From positions 46,106,645-46,170,644 of the forward strand of contig NC_088302.1 of NCBI RefSeq assembly GCF_032854445.1: 64,000 bases of DNA. The letters run 5' to 3'. The notes under the pieces were generated by a model that saw only the letters and a program-made list of their open reading frames with translations, ran no database searches and was not told where the DNA came from. Shown one piece after another: positions 20,884-34,090 of the stretch. Origin of the DNA: Liolophura sinensis (Eukaryota > Mollusca > Polyplacophora > Chitonida > Chitonidae). Within the stretch, counting starts at the first letter, position 1. Each line of letters starts with the position of its first letter. Both the position numbers and the translations under genes were made by a program.

Positions 20884-20962
20884 TGGTCTTCGGGGATAGT
20901 TCAGTGGGATATTGGAATGTTTGTGACCGTGAGTTCGAACCCATCTCTACTGTATACCAGTT
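20884..20962 (+). repeat. tRNA-derived SINE head, second type
   Basis: TAGTTCAGTGGGAT (A-box-like) and GTGAGTTCGAACCC (B-box-like) are spaced as in a tRNA gene. No cloverleaf closes convincingly, so it is a SINE or tRNA pseudogene rather than a tRNA. Confidence 0.55.
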
Positions 20963-21029
20963 GAAGGCGCACTCAGATGGTACAAGTGGTCACCCATCAC
21001 CAGTATTTAATTAATTGTTGTATCAGACT

Positions 21030-23084
21030 GGTTAAAACATATTTCAATGAGAAGAAGGATGTTTAAACTTTCTCAAAAGTATCTTTTACTTTTCCGCTTT
21101 CATTTCACTAAATGAGATGTAAAATTAAACGACAATACCGAGCAAATAGCTGGTGTGAATCGAGGCAGCCATCTTGAAATTATTTACTATCCCCACTACA
21201 GGAAGTTGTCCTCGTTGGCTTAATATCCATATACAACGCGTCTTTGCTGTAGGCTATAGGCCCTTGGTCAATCACGTAAGGCCGATTCTGATGCTCGACT
21301 GCGCCTTCATCCTTTACCGGGCGACGGAAGGAGGTTTCCCTCAGCCCTAGGCAAATTTCCTCCGCCTACGCGTCATCACTGAACAATTCAAACCCGGGGG
21401 TAATATGAATAAAACCATATGCGTATAACATTTTATGGACAAATGTTACTTCAAATGGAGCAAATCTGCACAATGTGACTATTAGTGTGAATAAATACCT
21501 AGCAATGGTTATTACAGCTTGAGGAGAACTCCAAACTATAATCCATTACTGTTCTCAATATTGACCTGGAAACTTTGACAAAACTTCACCCCGGGAGTCG
21601 TATTGACAATTACACTTTTTGACAACTCTTCGCTGGCCATTATTAACATCCAATCATAAACTAAAAAAGAGAAAGAAATGGTAACACTGAACAGGTAAAT
21701 GTTAAGCATCATCACCTTACCTGCCAACGAGGAGAAAGCTGCGGGCAGGGAATATATCCATTCCCATTGTGCCCATATCAGACACCAGGGCAAGGAGACA
21801 CTCTAACAGTGTCAGATTCCGCAACACTAAGATATATATTCAGTTTACAAAGCGTACCAACTCAGACTGACGCCTGGTTGTTGACAAACACAGAGGGGCC
21901 AAATCTTCGGAAAGCGTAAGCAGATGTACGAATGGTTCGCACGCTGGTCTCCGAGATTAGGTTTACAAATGCTCCAGGAAACTGGAATCGCGGTTCGTAC
22001 ATTTCGTTGCCGAGTTTTGGTGGTAAACTACGAGTGTTAGCACTGGTCAGCAACAACCAGGTGTTCTTGATCTGGACACCGAGGAACACTGCTAATGACC
22101 ACACAGCAGTTCACTGTGGTCACCGTGGTAATTCAGGAACTGACCGCTGTATACTGTAACATCTGCGCTTAAGGATCCGAGATAGGGTCAAAAACACAAC
22201 CTATATGTCCCTAACACTCACATTAATACATATGCGTGTAAAGCTTACATATATAATACAAAAGTGACATTCAACGACGCCCGTTTTGACACCGACGCAT
22301 GTAAGCCACGTGCCTTCCAAAGCGGTGTTTAATGAGCTTGTGTACATCATCTGACGGCACTTTTGTATATCTGCTATACAGTCGACGTGCTGGCTGGCAT
22401 TTAAACTACTTACGGCCTCCCATATGGCGGCATTTTAGCCTTATTACTATCCATTATATTTGTATGAAGCACAATCCTATACGCCAAATTGCTGTATAAC
22501 TTACCACGTAATTTTGTGACTTGGAAAACTCATCCCGTGCGATGTAAATTGTAAAAACCGAAACATGGATAGGTTGGAATCATCTTCAACAGTTTGTTGT
22601 AAATATCTTGTCTGAATTTTTACCGCTGAGTTTGTTTGTTTGTTTGTTATAGGAAGGAATGCAAGCAATATATATATATATAGACTCACACAAAAGTCTT
22701 AGTTATTTTCCTAAGCAAACCGTTTGGGTAACTGGTACAATAGACCGTTAAATTTATGCCATCATTACTCGCTACTATTGCCAAGATGGGCACTGTATAT
22801 TTGCTTGAATGTGGGATGACCGCCGCTTTGAAATGACGAAGCAGGGAATAGGAAGGGACACGACCACAGAGGTTTGTTAAAAATATTATATATTACAACA
22901 TGACCTTCCCACGTTTGTCAGCGCAATAGAAAATATAACTCGGTGACCTGGGTTTGGCGTCATCATCTACATAAGTGAGTTTACACCGACGGCAATATGG
23001 GCGTACAGTTACATATCAATGTCATAAACGTCATTCATACATGTAGAGGTAATCAGATCCTTAAATCATCGGTGAACAAGGGTG
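21030..23084. other. No gene seen; short simple repeats
   Basis: Contains a TTTG repeat near 22630 and a short AT run near 22670. Open frames are short and featureless. Confidence 0.4.
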
Positions 23085-23260
23085 AAACCAGGTGGGTCGG
23101 GGATCTAACCAGCTCCTGTATACAGGAGTACAGCTCGGCTCGGTTTCCTTCCATCACAATTGCGGCCGCCTTCGAATAGGTGAATATTCTTGACTACAGC
23201 GCACAGGATTAATAAACTGAATAAATACATAGATAAATAAATAAATAAATACTTAAATAC
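23085..23260 (+). repeat. SINE-A related 3' half
   Basis: CGGTTTCCTTCCATCACAAT, then TGAATATTCTTGACTACAGC, then an AAAT-type tail (AATAAATAAATAAAT). This is a diverged copy. Confidence 0.55.
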
Positions 23261-23300
23261 AACATGTATTTGCACTGATCGAGAGTAAAGATTAGGGAAA

Positions 23301-23454
23301 GTGTATTTGGTATTTATCTATTCAATGCACGCAATATATAGCATGTACATGTATATATGGTTGAGATAGTGTATTTGGTATTTATCTATTTAATGCACGC
23401 GATATATAGCATGTACATGTATATATGGTTGAGATAGTGTATTTGGTATTTGAT
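23301..23454. repeat. 68-bp tandem repeat, 2.3 copies
   Basis: GTGTATTTGGTATTTATCTA begins at 23301, 23369 and 23437, spaced exactly 68 bp. The unit includes GCATGTACATGTATATATGG. The first two copies are nearly identical, so the duplication is young. Confidence 0.9.
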
Positions 23455-23819
23455 CATTCCCAGCATGCATAATATTCATCTACAGTAGACAGGATGTATT
23501 TGACTTCGGCGGGATGGGGTTCACGAGCGAAACTGTACGTGAGATATCTCGACAAGGATCGTTCTATGACTAAGCATCAGTACGCAGGCCACACATCATT
23601 AGGATGTGTCATCTGAGGACCGTTTTACCGCTAACAGTCCACGAACAACTGATGCGGATCACGCCTTGCAGTTAACATGAAAATACATACATGAAAAAAA
23701 CAAGTTCTGCCAAAAAGTTAGCCCCTATCAACGGGAGGAAATCCGTCAATTAAGCATACCCAAAACATAAGTAAACATAGCGATGCATGTAAGGAAATCA
23801 TCAATTTGTGATGTTGTGG

Positions 23820-24960
23820 TACTAAGCCAGCTCTGTTCAAACTCAACTAACTGTACACTACTCTGCTCAGATTGCAAGCTGTTAAGGTTCAACCAAATTT
23901 AGTCAACAGAGTCAAGATAGTCAACACTATTACGACAACCCACACTGTTCAGACAGCCAGCTCTGCTCAGAAAACCAACTATTATCACAATGCCAACTAC
24001 TCACACTACCAACTCTGCTCGGACATCCAACACTGCTACGGCAGCCAAGTCTCTTCAGACAACCAACTCTGTTCAGATGACCAACTCTGCTCAGACAACC
24101 AGCCCTGCTCGGACAACCAACTCTGCTCAGGCAACTTACTCTGCTCAGACAACCACCTGTTATCATACAGCTAACTGCTCAGACAGCGATCTCTGCTCAG
24201 ACAACCAACTCTGCTCAGGCAATAACTTCTGCTCAGACAGCCATCTCTGCTCAAACCAACTCTGCTCAGACAACCAACTCTGCTCGGACAACCAACTCTG
24301 CTCAGGCAACTTACTCTGCTCAGACAACCACCTGTTATCATACAGCCAACTGCTCAGACAACCAACTCTGCTCAGACAACCAACTCTGCTCGGGCAACCA
24401 ACTCTGCTCAGGCAACTTACTCTGCTCAGACAACCACCTGTTATCATACGGCCAACTGCTCACATAACCAACTCTGCTCAGACAGCCAACTCTGCTCGGA
24501 CAACCAACTCTGCTCACGCAGCTTACTCTGCTCAGACAACCACCTGTTATCATACAGCCAACTGCTCAGACAACCAACTCTGCTCAGACAGCCAACACTG
24601 TTACGACAGCCAACACTGCTCAGACAACCAACTCTGCTCAGACAACCACCCCGGCTCGGACAACCAACTCAGCTCAAACAGCCATCTCTGCTCAGGCAAC
24701 CAAGTCTGTTCCGAAAACCAACTCTGCTCGGGCAATAAAATCTACTCAGACAATCAACTCTGCTCAGGCAGCCATCTCTGCTCAGATCAACTATGCTCAG
24801 ACAACCAACTCTGGTCAGACAACAAACGCTTCTTAGATATCCATCTTTGTTCAGAAAATCAACCAAATCTGCTAACACAGCCCTCTGCTCAGACTTTATG
24901 GATTCGGCTAGATTTAGTAAACTGTTTACAAACGACACAGAACATCATGCCTAAAAGATA
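23820..24960. repeat. 18-bp minisatellite with 106-bp higher-order units
   Basis: The base unit is CAACCAACTCTGCTCAGA with variants. The marker CCTGTTATCATAC recurs at 24156, 24331, 24437 and 24543, showing 106-bp higher-order units. Because 18 is a multiple of three, long frames stay open on both strands. One plus-strand frame (23990-24961, 323 codons) would be Thr/Asn/Ser-rich like a mucin. I see no signal peptide, splice context or unique flanking domain, so I favour non-coding DNA. Confidence 0.85.
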
Positions 24961-26249
24961 GTTGCAACGCGCTACGCTGTTTTCTTCCGTGACATCCTTG
25001 CCTATCTTGAAAGCAGTTGCAAACGCTCTTGTTTAATTTCATTCAATCTTAAACATTTTCCAGCAAATCATTTTGACCACGTGTACGCAGCTGGTGTACA
25101 ATGTGTCCCCCTTGACGTAACTGGCGTGCAGACGATATGGTAACAAGTTACGCTACGACGCTTTGTGAAAACTTTCCTTAGTAATGAAAATCAAAAGGTT
25201 GCAAAATCAGCTTAAATCAACAAAAGCTAAACAGACCAAACGTGAAACTACAGCAATATGTTTTTAATTTGCACTTTAGAGGATAACTGTCTGACAAATT
25301 GTAATGCAGTAAGTACGTCAATAAAGCTAAATGTATTTGCCAACATGCCAGAAGGTCAGAAGCAAACAGATAACCACTGAATAAACAGCACTGTAGGAAC
25401 AGCATGTCATCACGAATTCGCGTTGTCTAAAACAGTTACGAAATGTTGTATAAATTGAAGTATCTCGAGTCCAGCCAACTGTGTAGAAATCCACAAGCAG
25501 GTTAGCAGAGAAGGAAGCGGTGTCCTTTAAGCGTCTGATTTCTGCTTCACATTGAGATATCGTCAGGGTCAGAAATTGACGGAGAAAAAAAAATACACCT
25601 TTCCTAAAGCCCACTATGGATCCTAGTAATCCATAGAGGAATGTGACTTGGCGAAAAGTCGTCTGGATACAATAGCTGACATTTTGATGGGTCGCACAAG
25701 CAAAATTGTTATCATAAACCTTTGTGTTTTGAACACAATACTTTGCCAAAGTAAAAGAAAAACAGGCATCCAAATTACTGTTCAGTCCGGCTGGTTGCCA
25801 GTTATGCATTCAACATTCATATTCTCCAAAAGCACCTTTACACTGTGAAAACGGCAGTTTAATATGAACTAGAAGATTATGTTATTTTTCCTTTATGCAA
25901 CCCCCAAAAATAACAAAACAAATTTTTTTGTGTGTATTTCACAGGAAACGATCAGTGACTTAAACGCAGGAAACGTCAGTGCGCGTGATGTGTAAATCTG
26001 AGAGCAGATTCGACATCTTCGCGTAGTCAGGAAGTCTGAACGGAAACGCATCAGGGATACCGCGATAATTTGCGTGAGTTTGCGGTTAAAAAGATATTCG
26101 TAACCCGGCTTCCCCCACATGGTTAGAATCTCGATACTGGTAATAAGGCTAAAAAAAGACTACAACTCGTTTTTTAATATTTACGACAGACTCGCATACA
26201 CTGAAGTTTGTAAAGTTTAACAAATTAGGTAAACATTTACAGGCGGTTT
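24961..26249. other. No gene seen
   Basis: AT-rich. The longest open frame (160 codons, minus strand, 25327-25809) has no recognisable domain. Confidence 0.4.
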
Positions 26250-26366
26250 GGTAAACCCAGAAATACCCGGATTCCTCCCACCATCATGCTGGCCGCCATC
26301 GTGCAAGTGAGATATTCTTAAGTAGGGCGTAAAACATCAATCAAATGAATGAATAAATGAATAAAA
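26250..26366 (+). repeat. SINE family A 3' part
   Basis: CCCGGATTCCTCCCACCATC, ATGCTGGCCGCCATCGTGCA, then AGTAGGGCGTAAAACATC and an AATG/AATA tail. Confidence 0.8.
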
Positions 26367-27516
26367 CCCGAAATATATTCTATGGGTTACTTTACTTTGA
26401 CTACAAGGAGTTATTGCTGTTAAAACCGAGTTACTTCTGACAGTTATTTCCACTCAATTTTTACACAACTTCACAAACTTGCACTAAAATAAAATCTTCC
26501 GGTAACTTTTTGGAACATTTTTTTCCACACATTACACTTAAAGTGGCAGCAATACAGATGTACTGTCCAGTCGAGCGATAAATAATAAATTTTCTACCAG
26601 TTTAAACATTTCGTTGTTTAGAAAACACAATAGGCAAGTTGATCATCAGCTTCATTTTTTCATTGAATATTTTTCACATATCTAATAGTTTAAATGACGA
26701 GTGATTAAACAACATAAACTTTCATTTTCATTCATGACATTTTGCAATTTCAATTACAATTGCCAATCGAATGAAAAAAAAACCTAAAAAAAAATTAAAT
26801 ATCAAAAGTCTTGATTCAATCACGGAATGAAAAAAGGAGAAAAGAATACATAATCAGAACGCCCATAGACTAATAGACTAGCATAAAACGAATTCGACTA
26901 TTTCGGCGTTTACTTTAAGAACAAAAAAAAAACAAAAACAAAACAAACAAAAAATAAAAAAAACAAGATTTACTGCTTCCAGTTCAATATAGTGATTATT
27001 GCACAAACCGTGTTAGAGATGTGAGCAAACCAGACTATGCTGACTTACCGGAGAGAATCAGGCATTTTGCACTCAGTACAAATGAACTGCAGCTGGTTGT
27101 GTCAACTATTTTATCACTTCTACAGGTCGATCACCGCATCACTACTAGCTGCAGCATATGAGAAATTCAATCCCCCAACTGTATTTGTACAGATATTTAT
27201 AACCTCTGGTCTAATCTAACAAGGAAAACCATGCAGCTTTCCTCACAGAACACCTCATTCACCTCAATCACGACTGTAGCATTACTGGTTAGAGGCGCAG
27301 GCATAAGACCAGAGTCTATATGTGGTAACTACACAAACTATGTAGGACGCTCGCAAATTCGCGGAATGATTGATTTTAAGTTCGTCACTAAAATTCAAAC
27401 AAATATTTGAAAAGGCTATGGTATGACTATCACTAAATGACTATCACATTCACTCGATTTAATCAGAAATATCTGAACGACATATTAAGAACTGAACAAC
27501 AAATAACTGCAAACAT
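26367..27516. other. No gene seen; A-rich tracts
   Basis: Very AT-rich with A-rich runs near 26780-26800 and 26920-26970. Confidence 0.4.
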
Positions 27517-27703
27517 ACTTACAAATATAAGTTAACATATAAGTATAACTTACAAATATAAGTTAACATATAAGTATAACTTACAAATATAAGTTAACAT
27601 ATAAGTATAACTTACAAATATAAGTTAACATATAAGGATTACTTACAAATATAAGTTAACATATAAGAATAACTTACAAATATAAGTTAACATATAAGGA
27701 TTT
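27517..27703. repeat. 31-bp tandem repeat, 6 copies
   Basis: Unit ACTTACAAATATAAGTTAAC plus ATATAAGTATA, repeated with little divergence (variants ATAAGGATT and ATAAGAATA). Each unit holds the palindrome GTTAAC flanked by partly complementary ATATAAG/CTTACA arms. Confidence 0.92.
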
Positions 27704-29035
27704 AATTATCTAAAAGAACTAAGGGGAACGATTACGTTAGTTTATATTCTTATTTTTGTCCATGTCAAAATTATGTATAACGTAACAACAAGAAAACACA
27801 TGCGCAAGACGGTAAACAGTATGCAGACTAACATAGTACTGCCAAACATGGTACATATGTACAGCTTCGTTTGACACAAAATTTTTACGGCTTGTAACTT
27901 AACACTAAAAAGTGTTGATACCGGTTATAAAATTGCTAGTATCCTTGCTTTAATAGCATTTTCATTTTTGGGAGTGGTGTAGAATTTAATTTTTCTGTTT
28001 AAAATAGAACCGACTAGGTTTTAAAAGGCTTTCCATAAAATACTGAAGGATATTTAGGTATACTACAAAATTTAGCTTAATCAAACATGCAATACAAAAA
28101 ATTATCGATTAGAAAAAGGAATTTTGCGGTATTTCACATCTGCTGTACACTATCGACTATGATATAATCAGATATATGGTATTTTGCCACTATCCGCTTC
28201 AACATAAAAAAAATTATAAACGTTCAAAGAAAAAAGTAAGGCGATTAAATAAAAAAAGCAAAATACGGACATTGGACTGCTATCTTAACCCAATTACGGA
28301 AGTCTATCGAGGATTTCGCTTTCCTCCTCATTAAAATGAATCAGCGTTTTTTCTGTGCGTACGAAGAAGAAAACACATTTTCCATGTACATGAATGGGAC
28401 AATATATGATAATCCCATTTCTGTCATTTGTAACACAGTTTCAAACGGCACGTAATTACGTCCACATCAAACCCCATTTATGTACATATGAAGCTTGTGT
28501 AATACTGTTATTTGACCCTTCACGTGATCAACATTAAATCATTAAATGACATACAGGTAAGCTATGACTTCGTAGTGTGAAGAGGCAGTGCAGGTGTTAT
28601 TTGTGTGCAGTGTGGTTTTGTTTTTGAGTCTTCTGTGTACGCATATACGGCGTATACTCTCCCCCGATATACCTGGCTATTCAACCTTAACCTCATATAC
28701 CGACATAAGGGTTGTGTACAATATTACAGCTGTTTGTCCTACAGCCACCTAACACAACAGGTCATGACCTACATGACCGCAAGCAGTCCTAGTCTAAGTA
28801 CACACATGCATTTATAAGGAAGTATAGGAATAATTAGAACGATTATCGTTACATATATTTCCTGCGTTTACATAATTACCCCGAAGCATTACACATATAT
28901 AACCCCATATAATTCGAGTTTTAACTGTTTTAGTTGTTCCTATCTGATTTTAAACACGTCCGAACATTTGTTTCGTTTTTGATGTTCTCACCACCATATC
29001 GAAAACCTCAACCGTCTCGTGTTTTCACATTGTTC
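27704..29035. other. No gene seen
   Basis: AT-rich, with only short featureless open frames. Confidence 0.4.
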
Positions 29036-29098
29036 TCGCCATGATATGGCTGAAATATTGCCAATGTGGCGTTAAGCTATAATCATTCATTCATTCAT
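29036..29098 (+). repeat. SINE family B 3' end
   Basis: GCCATGATATGGCTGAAATA, then TGTGGCGTTAAGC and an ATTC tail. Inverted copies lie at 48000-48060 and 50071-50125. Confidence 0.65.
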
Positions 29099-29404
29099 AT
29101 AACTTATTCTAACTTAATTCTTAAAATGAGATTTAATTCTAGCTTATTATATAGGGGTGCATCATATTTATGTGAATTATTATCAACTTGTTCATTCCAG
29201 TCGATACGTTGTATGCCCAGAACCTATCAGTTTTAATTAAGTCAGTCCTAGTGGCCGCCTCTTTTCGCTTAACTAGATATAACAATATTAACAACAGGTC
29301 AGAAGAAGTATGCGCCTATTTACACTGAGTCTACCCGATGACGCATCTTTCGTTGCAAAGGTCAAACCTAATATTTTTGAAAAACCTAATATTAATATTA
29401 CACA

Positions 29405-29515
<111 letters not shown>

Positions 29516-29844
29516 CCCCAAAATATGGCGGTGATTTCGATTTGACTAACAGTGGAAGGCTGAGAATAGGTGTTACTTTAGATCTACTGTGTGCGACAAG
29601 TCGATATAGGGATCGGCTATACTATACATCTCATTATGTGGGGATAAATATGACACCCAATAAAAAAAAATATTTCCTGTCACCTGTTCCATCCCAGTTG
29701 TCTATCAGTGCCACTACTCTATATCACAGTTTAGGATGTCATCATTCGGGCACTGTACAACCACAGTTGAAAACTGCTACATTATTTGATTAACGTGGCT
29801 TGATAGCTGTCAAAACGCGCCACTGTACACCGTGCAGGCGATTA

Positions 29845-29950
29845 GCATGACACATTTCCCTAAAGGCAAAATATTCCGGATACGTAATGTCGAATAATAC
29901 GGCTTTCCATAGCTCAATTATATTAAACATCGATTATGACAATATAAGAC
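29845..29950 (+). repeat. Dispersed duplicate, copy 1
   Basis: GCATGACACATTTCCCTAAA, GTAATGTCGAATAATACG and CATCGATTATG parallel the copy at 32128-32275. Confidence 0.55.
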
Positions 29951-30071
29951 GACTTTCAGTTTTCATATAGTTGATCGATATAATCCCAACTTTGACATTA
30001 TCAGATGTCCCGCTGTTTGTTTATAAGCTTATTAGACATTTCATATCAATACTTAGATGTGGCTCATCTAA

Positions 30072-30322
30072 ATTTATTTATTTATTTATTTATTTATTTA
30101 TTTCATTGGTGTTTTATGCCGTATTCAATAATATTTTATTTGACGGCGGCAAGCATTATGGTCGATCATCCGCAGGTTGCTGACAGATGTACATTTCGAC
30201 GTACGGCCGGAGAGGAAGCCATCAAGAGCTGGACGAGAACTCACAGCGACCACATTGGAGAGAAGCTTCTGGGTCATTATGCCGCGCCGGCGTGCTAAAC
30301 ACCTTGGCCACGGAGGCCTCAA
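30072..30322 (-). repeat. SINE family A, full-length, minus strand
   Basis: A (TTTA)n start, then GGTGTTTTATGCCGTATTC, CATCCGCAGGTTGCTGACAG, GTACGGCCGGAGAGGAAGCC, and the head complement GCCGGCGTGCTAAACACC and TTGGCCACGGAGGCCTC. This is one of the best copies. Confidence 0.88.
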
Positions 30323-30345
30323 AAATGTTATCTCGGGTCTCATAC

Positions 30346-30436
30346 AGATTTATTTATTTATTTATTTGGCTGGTGTTTTATGCCGTACTTAAGCATATTT
30401 GACCTATACAACAGCGGCCAGTATTATGGTGAGAGA
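30346..30436 (-). repeat. SINE family A, truncated, minus strand
   Basis: TTTATTTATTTATTTGGCTG, then GTTTTATGCCGTACTTAAGC and CAGCGGCCAGTATTATGG. It is 24 bp from the full copy, in the same orientation. Confidence 0.8.
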
Positions 30437-30821
30437 AAATATATCAATGTAAAAGCATAATGTTAAAACAATAGACAAGGGTGAGCGATAACATAACATT
30501 GGAAATCTCGATTTTGGTTCAGGGCTGATGCAGGTATACGAACTATGTCAATTATATAATTATACATATAACGTGCAGACGTGTTTTAGCTGTATACCAT
30601 TCCAATCTCTAGAAGGAGGACCAGCTCTCTCTGTTGCATCTAATTCAGTTTGCATCAAGCTATGTCTCATCTGTCAGTCACGTCCCTGACCATCCTTGTC
30701 AAAAATGCCCTGAAAAATACTTTTGCTGACAACCACATATTATTTGTCAGATTTACCTGCCAGAGTTCCGACAGGTGGGTAAGTCTAGAGCTATCTTGAT
30801 TCGCATGCATCAGGCAATATA

Positions 30822-31055
30822 CACGGTGTCCCAGAAGTCGCGCACCATCCAGGTTGAGGTTGAATGCTTGAGCTACAGAGCAGTGTGTTGCCCCATTTTT
30901 CCAAACATAAAAACCAATTCAACTCTTTCTTGTACTGTTAGTTTATTAGCCATAATTAACTCTGAAAGAGAGAAAAACAATTTAAAATCAGTATTAAATC
31001 TGAAACACAGAAAAAAATGAAAACCGGGATGGTGCACAACTTCTGGGACACTCTG
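30822..31055 (-). mobile_element. Mariner-like deletion derivative (234 bp)
   Basis: Terminal inverted repeats of about 33 bp (CACGGTGTCCCAGAAGTCGC and, reversed, CAGAGTGTCCCAGAAGTTGT), each next to a TA target duplication (30820-30821 and 31056-31057). The minus strand reads MANKLTVQERVELVFMFGK, the first residues of a mariner-type transposase helix-turn-helix, and then breaks off. The catalytic part is deleted, so it can move only with help from elsewhere. Confidence 0.88.
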
Positions 31056-31057
31056 TA

Positions 31058-33481
31058 GAAAGCACAATACTCACAGCAACCAGCTTTGTTTGGCCAGAAT
31101 CGTTTTGTGCCGGCCACAGACTACACTACCGTTATTTTCCGGGTCACACACGGAGACAGTTTCACGCCAATACCGGCGACACTGTAGCCTCAGTATTTAA
31201 GTCAGGTATTAAATATCCATTCTTAATGCCAGTCCCCAAGAGGACCAGCTCCGCCGTGGTACGTCCATTCCTATCCTTGACACGTACGTGTACTTTATGG
31301 TAAGCTGTGGGCTTTAAAGGCCATCCGCTGCAACGTTACAGACTGCATGTATTATAATGCCTTGTTCGACATTGATGTCCAACTAGTCAACAGCATATCC
31401 TCGGCTCTGTTAACATATGCTCACCTCATGTGAACAGCTGTTGTAACCGTGTCCCGTGTAATCGGTGTAGGCATAAATGTGTCTCTTCTGTCAGATTCAG
31501 ACTTATTGCTGATTTCATATACCAACTTTAAATACACACAAGTGATTAGTCAGTTGTATATATAATTTGTTTCCATATTTTAGGTGAGATTTATATGTGT
31601 TGAACATATCAGAAATATTTCAAGTCGTTGTACATCGTATAGGCAAATTACAATTCGCTGAAGTATTAAAGCCGATTAATGGCCGATCCCTATCGTTATG
31701 GATACAACGTACATTTATTTATCTGAAATCTTATCTGAAAACACATGTCAAAGGTCAACAAAATACTGTTTAATGACAATCATTCACGAGAAGATAACGT
31801 GTGGTTTATCAGCTCTTGTTAAGGTATACGGGGATCGGTTCTCGTGAGTTTTCGGTAACAGACGTACATACCGGCAAGAAAAGACAGATACAGGTTATTC
31901 CATGTACATGTAGTCACTGTTAAGGCGAAGTTACATTATACACGATTTACATAAGTCCGTCGGCACGACGGCTGTTTTCGGCCATTACCGCCTACAATCT
32001 GGCCCGGCGATTTTTGCGGGCACATCGGGCAACAACCAAAAAGTCATGTGTCAATAAAAAGGAATATGTTTTCCAAATTTGGCCCATATATAAACTCTAT
32101 CTTGATAACCACATATGACAGTGGTGTCAGATAAGCTGACACATTTCCTTAAAGGTAAATCCTTTTACAAAACGGTTGGCATATTCTGAGCACGTAATGT
32201 CGAACAGAACGATTTGTCAAAGTTCGCTGATTTGATAGTTGATTACCACATCGATAGTTAGTGAAGCAACTTCAAACCCATTGGGATTTTTCCGATTGGT
32301 GTGCCGCGGAAAGATTCTCAAAAATCGACATCCCCATGCACAAGCTGTCCGTACGACGTTTTACCTGTTCTTGATAAATTTGTATATCTGTTCTTTGGTT
32401 ACCTAAAAAATCAAGCATGTTCTGATATTGACGGTCAATGCGGCGACAGTCGCCTGTGCATGATGCCCCGAATCTCCATCCTGAGAGCGCGGGAACGACT
32501 TACTATAAAAGAATACATGACCGCCTGCTGATCACCACAGGCGATATATCAGAAATATCACATCGTAATAGATTAGCATATAGTCTCAGTAAAAATGTGG
32601 CAATACCTACCACCAATTATACATGCAGTATTTAAACAAACACGATGGACTGAATGAGCGATCTAACATGAATGGAATTCAGAATATAGAGTTCGTGTTT
32701 GACATGCTCGATATTTCGGCGTTTTTAACCCATCGTCAGGAAACATATAGGATGCTTCGGGGTCTATTAAATCTGATGTAAGGAAACATATATTGGTATA
32801 TGTATTTTCCGATGATAGCTTCATAAACGCAGAATTATCCAGCATAACAAAGTTAAGTTTCCTGACAAATGTGTAATAAATGCCGAAATTTCGAGAATTA
32901 CAAACATGGGTTCTGCATTCGGAGTTTCTTTCCTGTTGTTTCACCTTACACTTACCTGTAGAGCGTCTGGTTTTGAGCTATGGTGATGTATGACCAATTT
33001 ATCACCCATTCTATTGTTAACAATACTGGAGACAGCCGGTTTCATGACGTATGTTTTTTTTTCTTTCAACAGCACATTACTTATATTACGTAAGCATTTT
33101 ATATGCGCAATCTTGCTGATGAAACCAACCGCCTGCATCTAGCTGTGTTGTCCGAATTAATTCACAGCCGCCTGAGAACAAGTATCTAGTGTACAACTTG
33201 AAAACAATCAGACAATAAAGAATATGACAAAAGATCAAACACAGAAACACGAACTCCCTCAGACACATATAAATTCAACAACTATAACCACCTTAGAAAA
33301 TACAATGGTTAGCTGTAGACACATATGTGTAGGAACAAAACAAATACACAAACCATATGCCACAAATATATGTGTTTTCAGTTCCTTACTATGCTCCAGC
33401 TGAAAGCAGCCTGACACCAGGAATCCCGGAGTCAGAAAGCATGATATAATCATTTGACGGACAGCGTACAGAGTAATGCCT
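31058..33481. other. No gene seen; one dispersed duplicate
   Basis: Contains the second copy (32128-32275) of the 29845-29950 repeat. Other open frames are short and featureless. Confidence 0.4.
32128..32275 (+). repeat. Dispersed duplicate, copy 2
   Basis: GCTGACACATTTCCTTAAAG, CACGTAATGTCGAACAGAAC and CACATCGATAGTTAG match 29845-29950, with small insertions. Confidence 0.55.
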
Positions 33482-33540
33482 GAGCAGCGACGACAGTGTG
33501 ATATCTGGGAAATGGTCACACGAAACCGGTGAAATATGGT
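33482..33540 (+). repeat. Direct repeat, left copy
   Basis: GAGCAGCGACGACAGTGTGA and AAATGGTCACACGAAACCGG recur at 34471-34535 with few changes. Confidence 0.7.
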
Positions 33541-33989
33541 CTCACAGATAGGGTTTTATTCTAACTGTTCATGTAAATGCATAAATAGTAACAAATTACA
33601 TGCCCCTAGCACGATGACCATGGGAATTAGGCAACAAAATGCAGAGAAGTTGATGGCAATGGCAAAGACGTCACTGGTCTATATACGCTCAAAATGCTGT
33701 GTTATCATCACATGTGACCCAAAATCACATTAAAACAATGCAAAAGGGCCAACAAAAGTCACATGCACCAGCTGAGGAATACAAGAACACAAACGTAATC
33801 CTGGGTGAAAATCTCACTGTATGGTACTACGGCGACATTTGTCCTACAAAAGCAGCACGCGTTTTGGGGGACAAAAAAAGTAGAACTCCAGATCACCACC
33901 AGGCAAAAAACTATAATAAAAGATTATTTATTTATTTATTAAAATTCACCCAAGAATTTTACGCTCAAACGGTGGCCGTCCGTCCGTCC

Positions 33990-34090
33990 GAGTGTCCTGG
34001 GGGAAACCACTGACCTATGACAAGTTGTACATGCACAAACTTTCTCATGTGCGAATGTACACTTCTGCTACATTTATGGTAAGTCGTCTT
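33990..34090 (-). repeat. Possible diverged SINE-A body
   Basis: CCTGGGGGAAACCACTGACC, then GACAAGTTGTACATGCACAA. It resembles GGGGGAAACCCACGACCATC and GCAGGTTGCTGACAGACC of the family, with a TTTATTTATT tract nearby. Confidence 0.35.

Noticed and set aside
25327-25809. 160-codon minus-strand frame
   Set aside because: AT-rich chance frame with no signal peptide, domain or conserved pattern.
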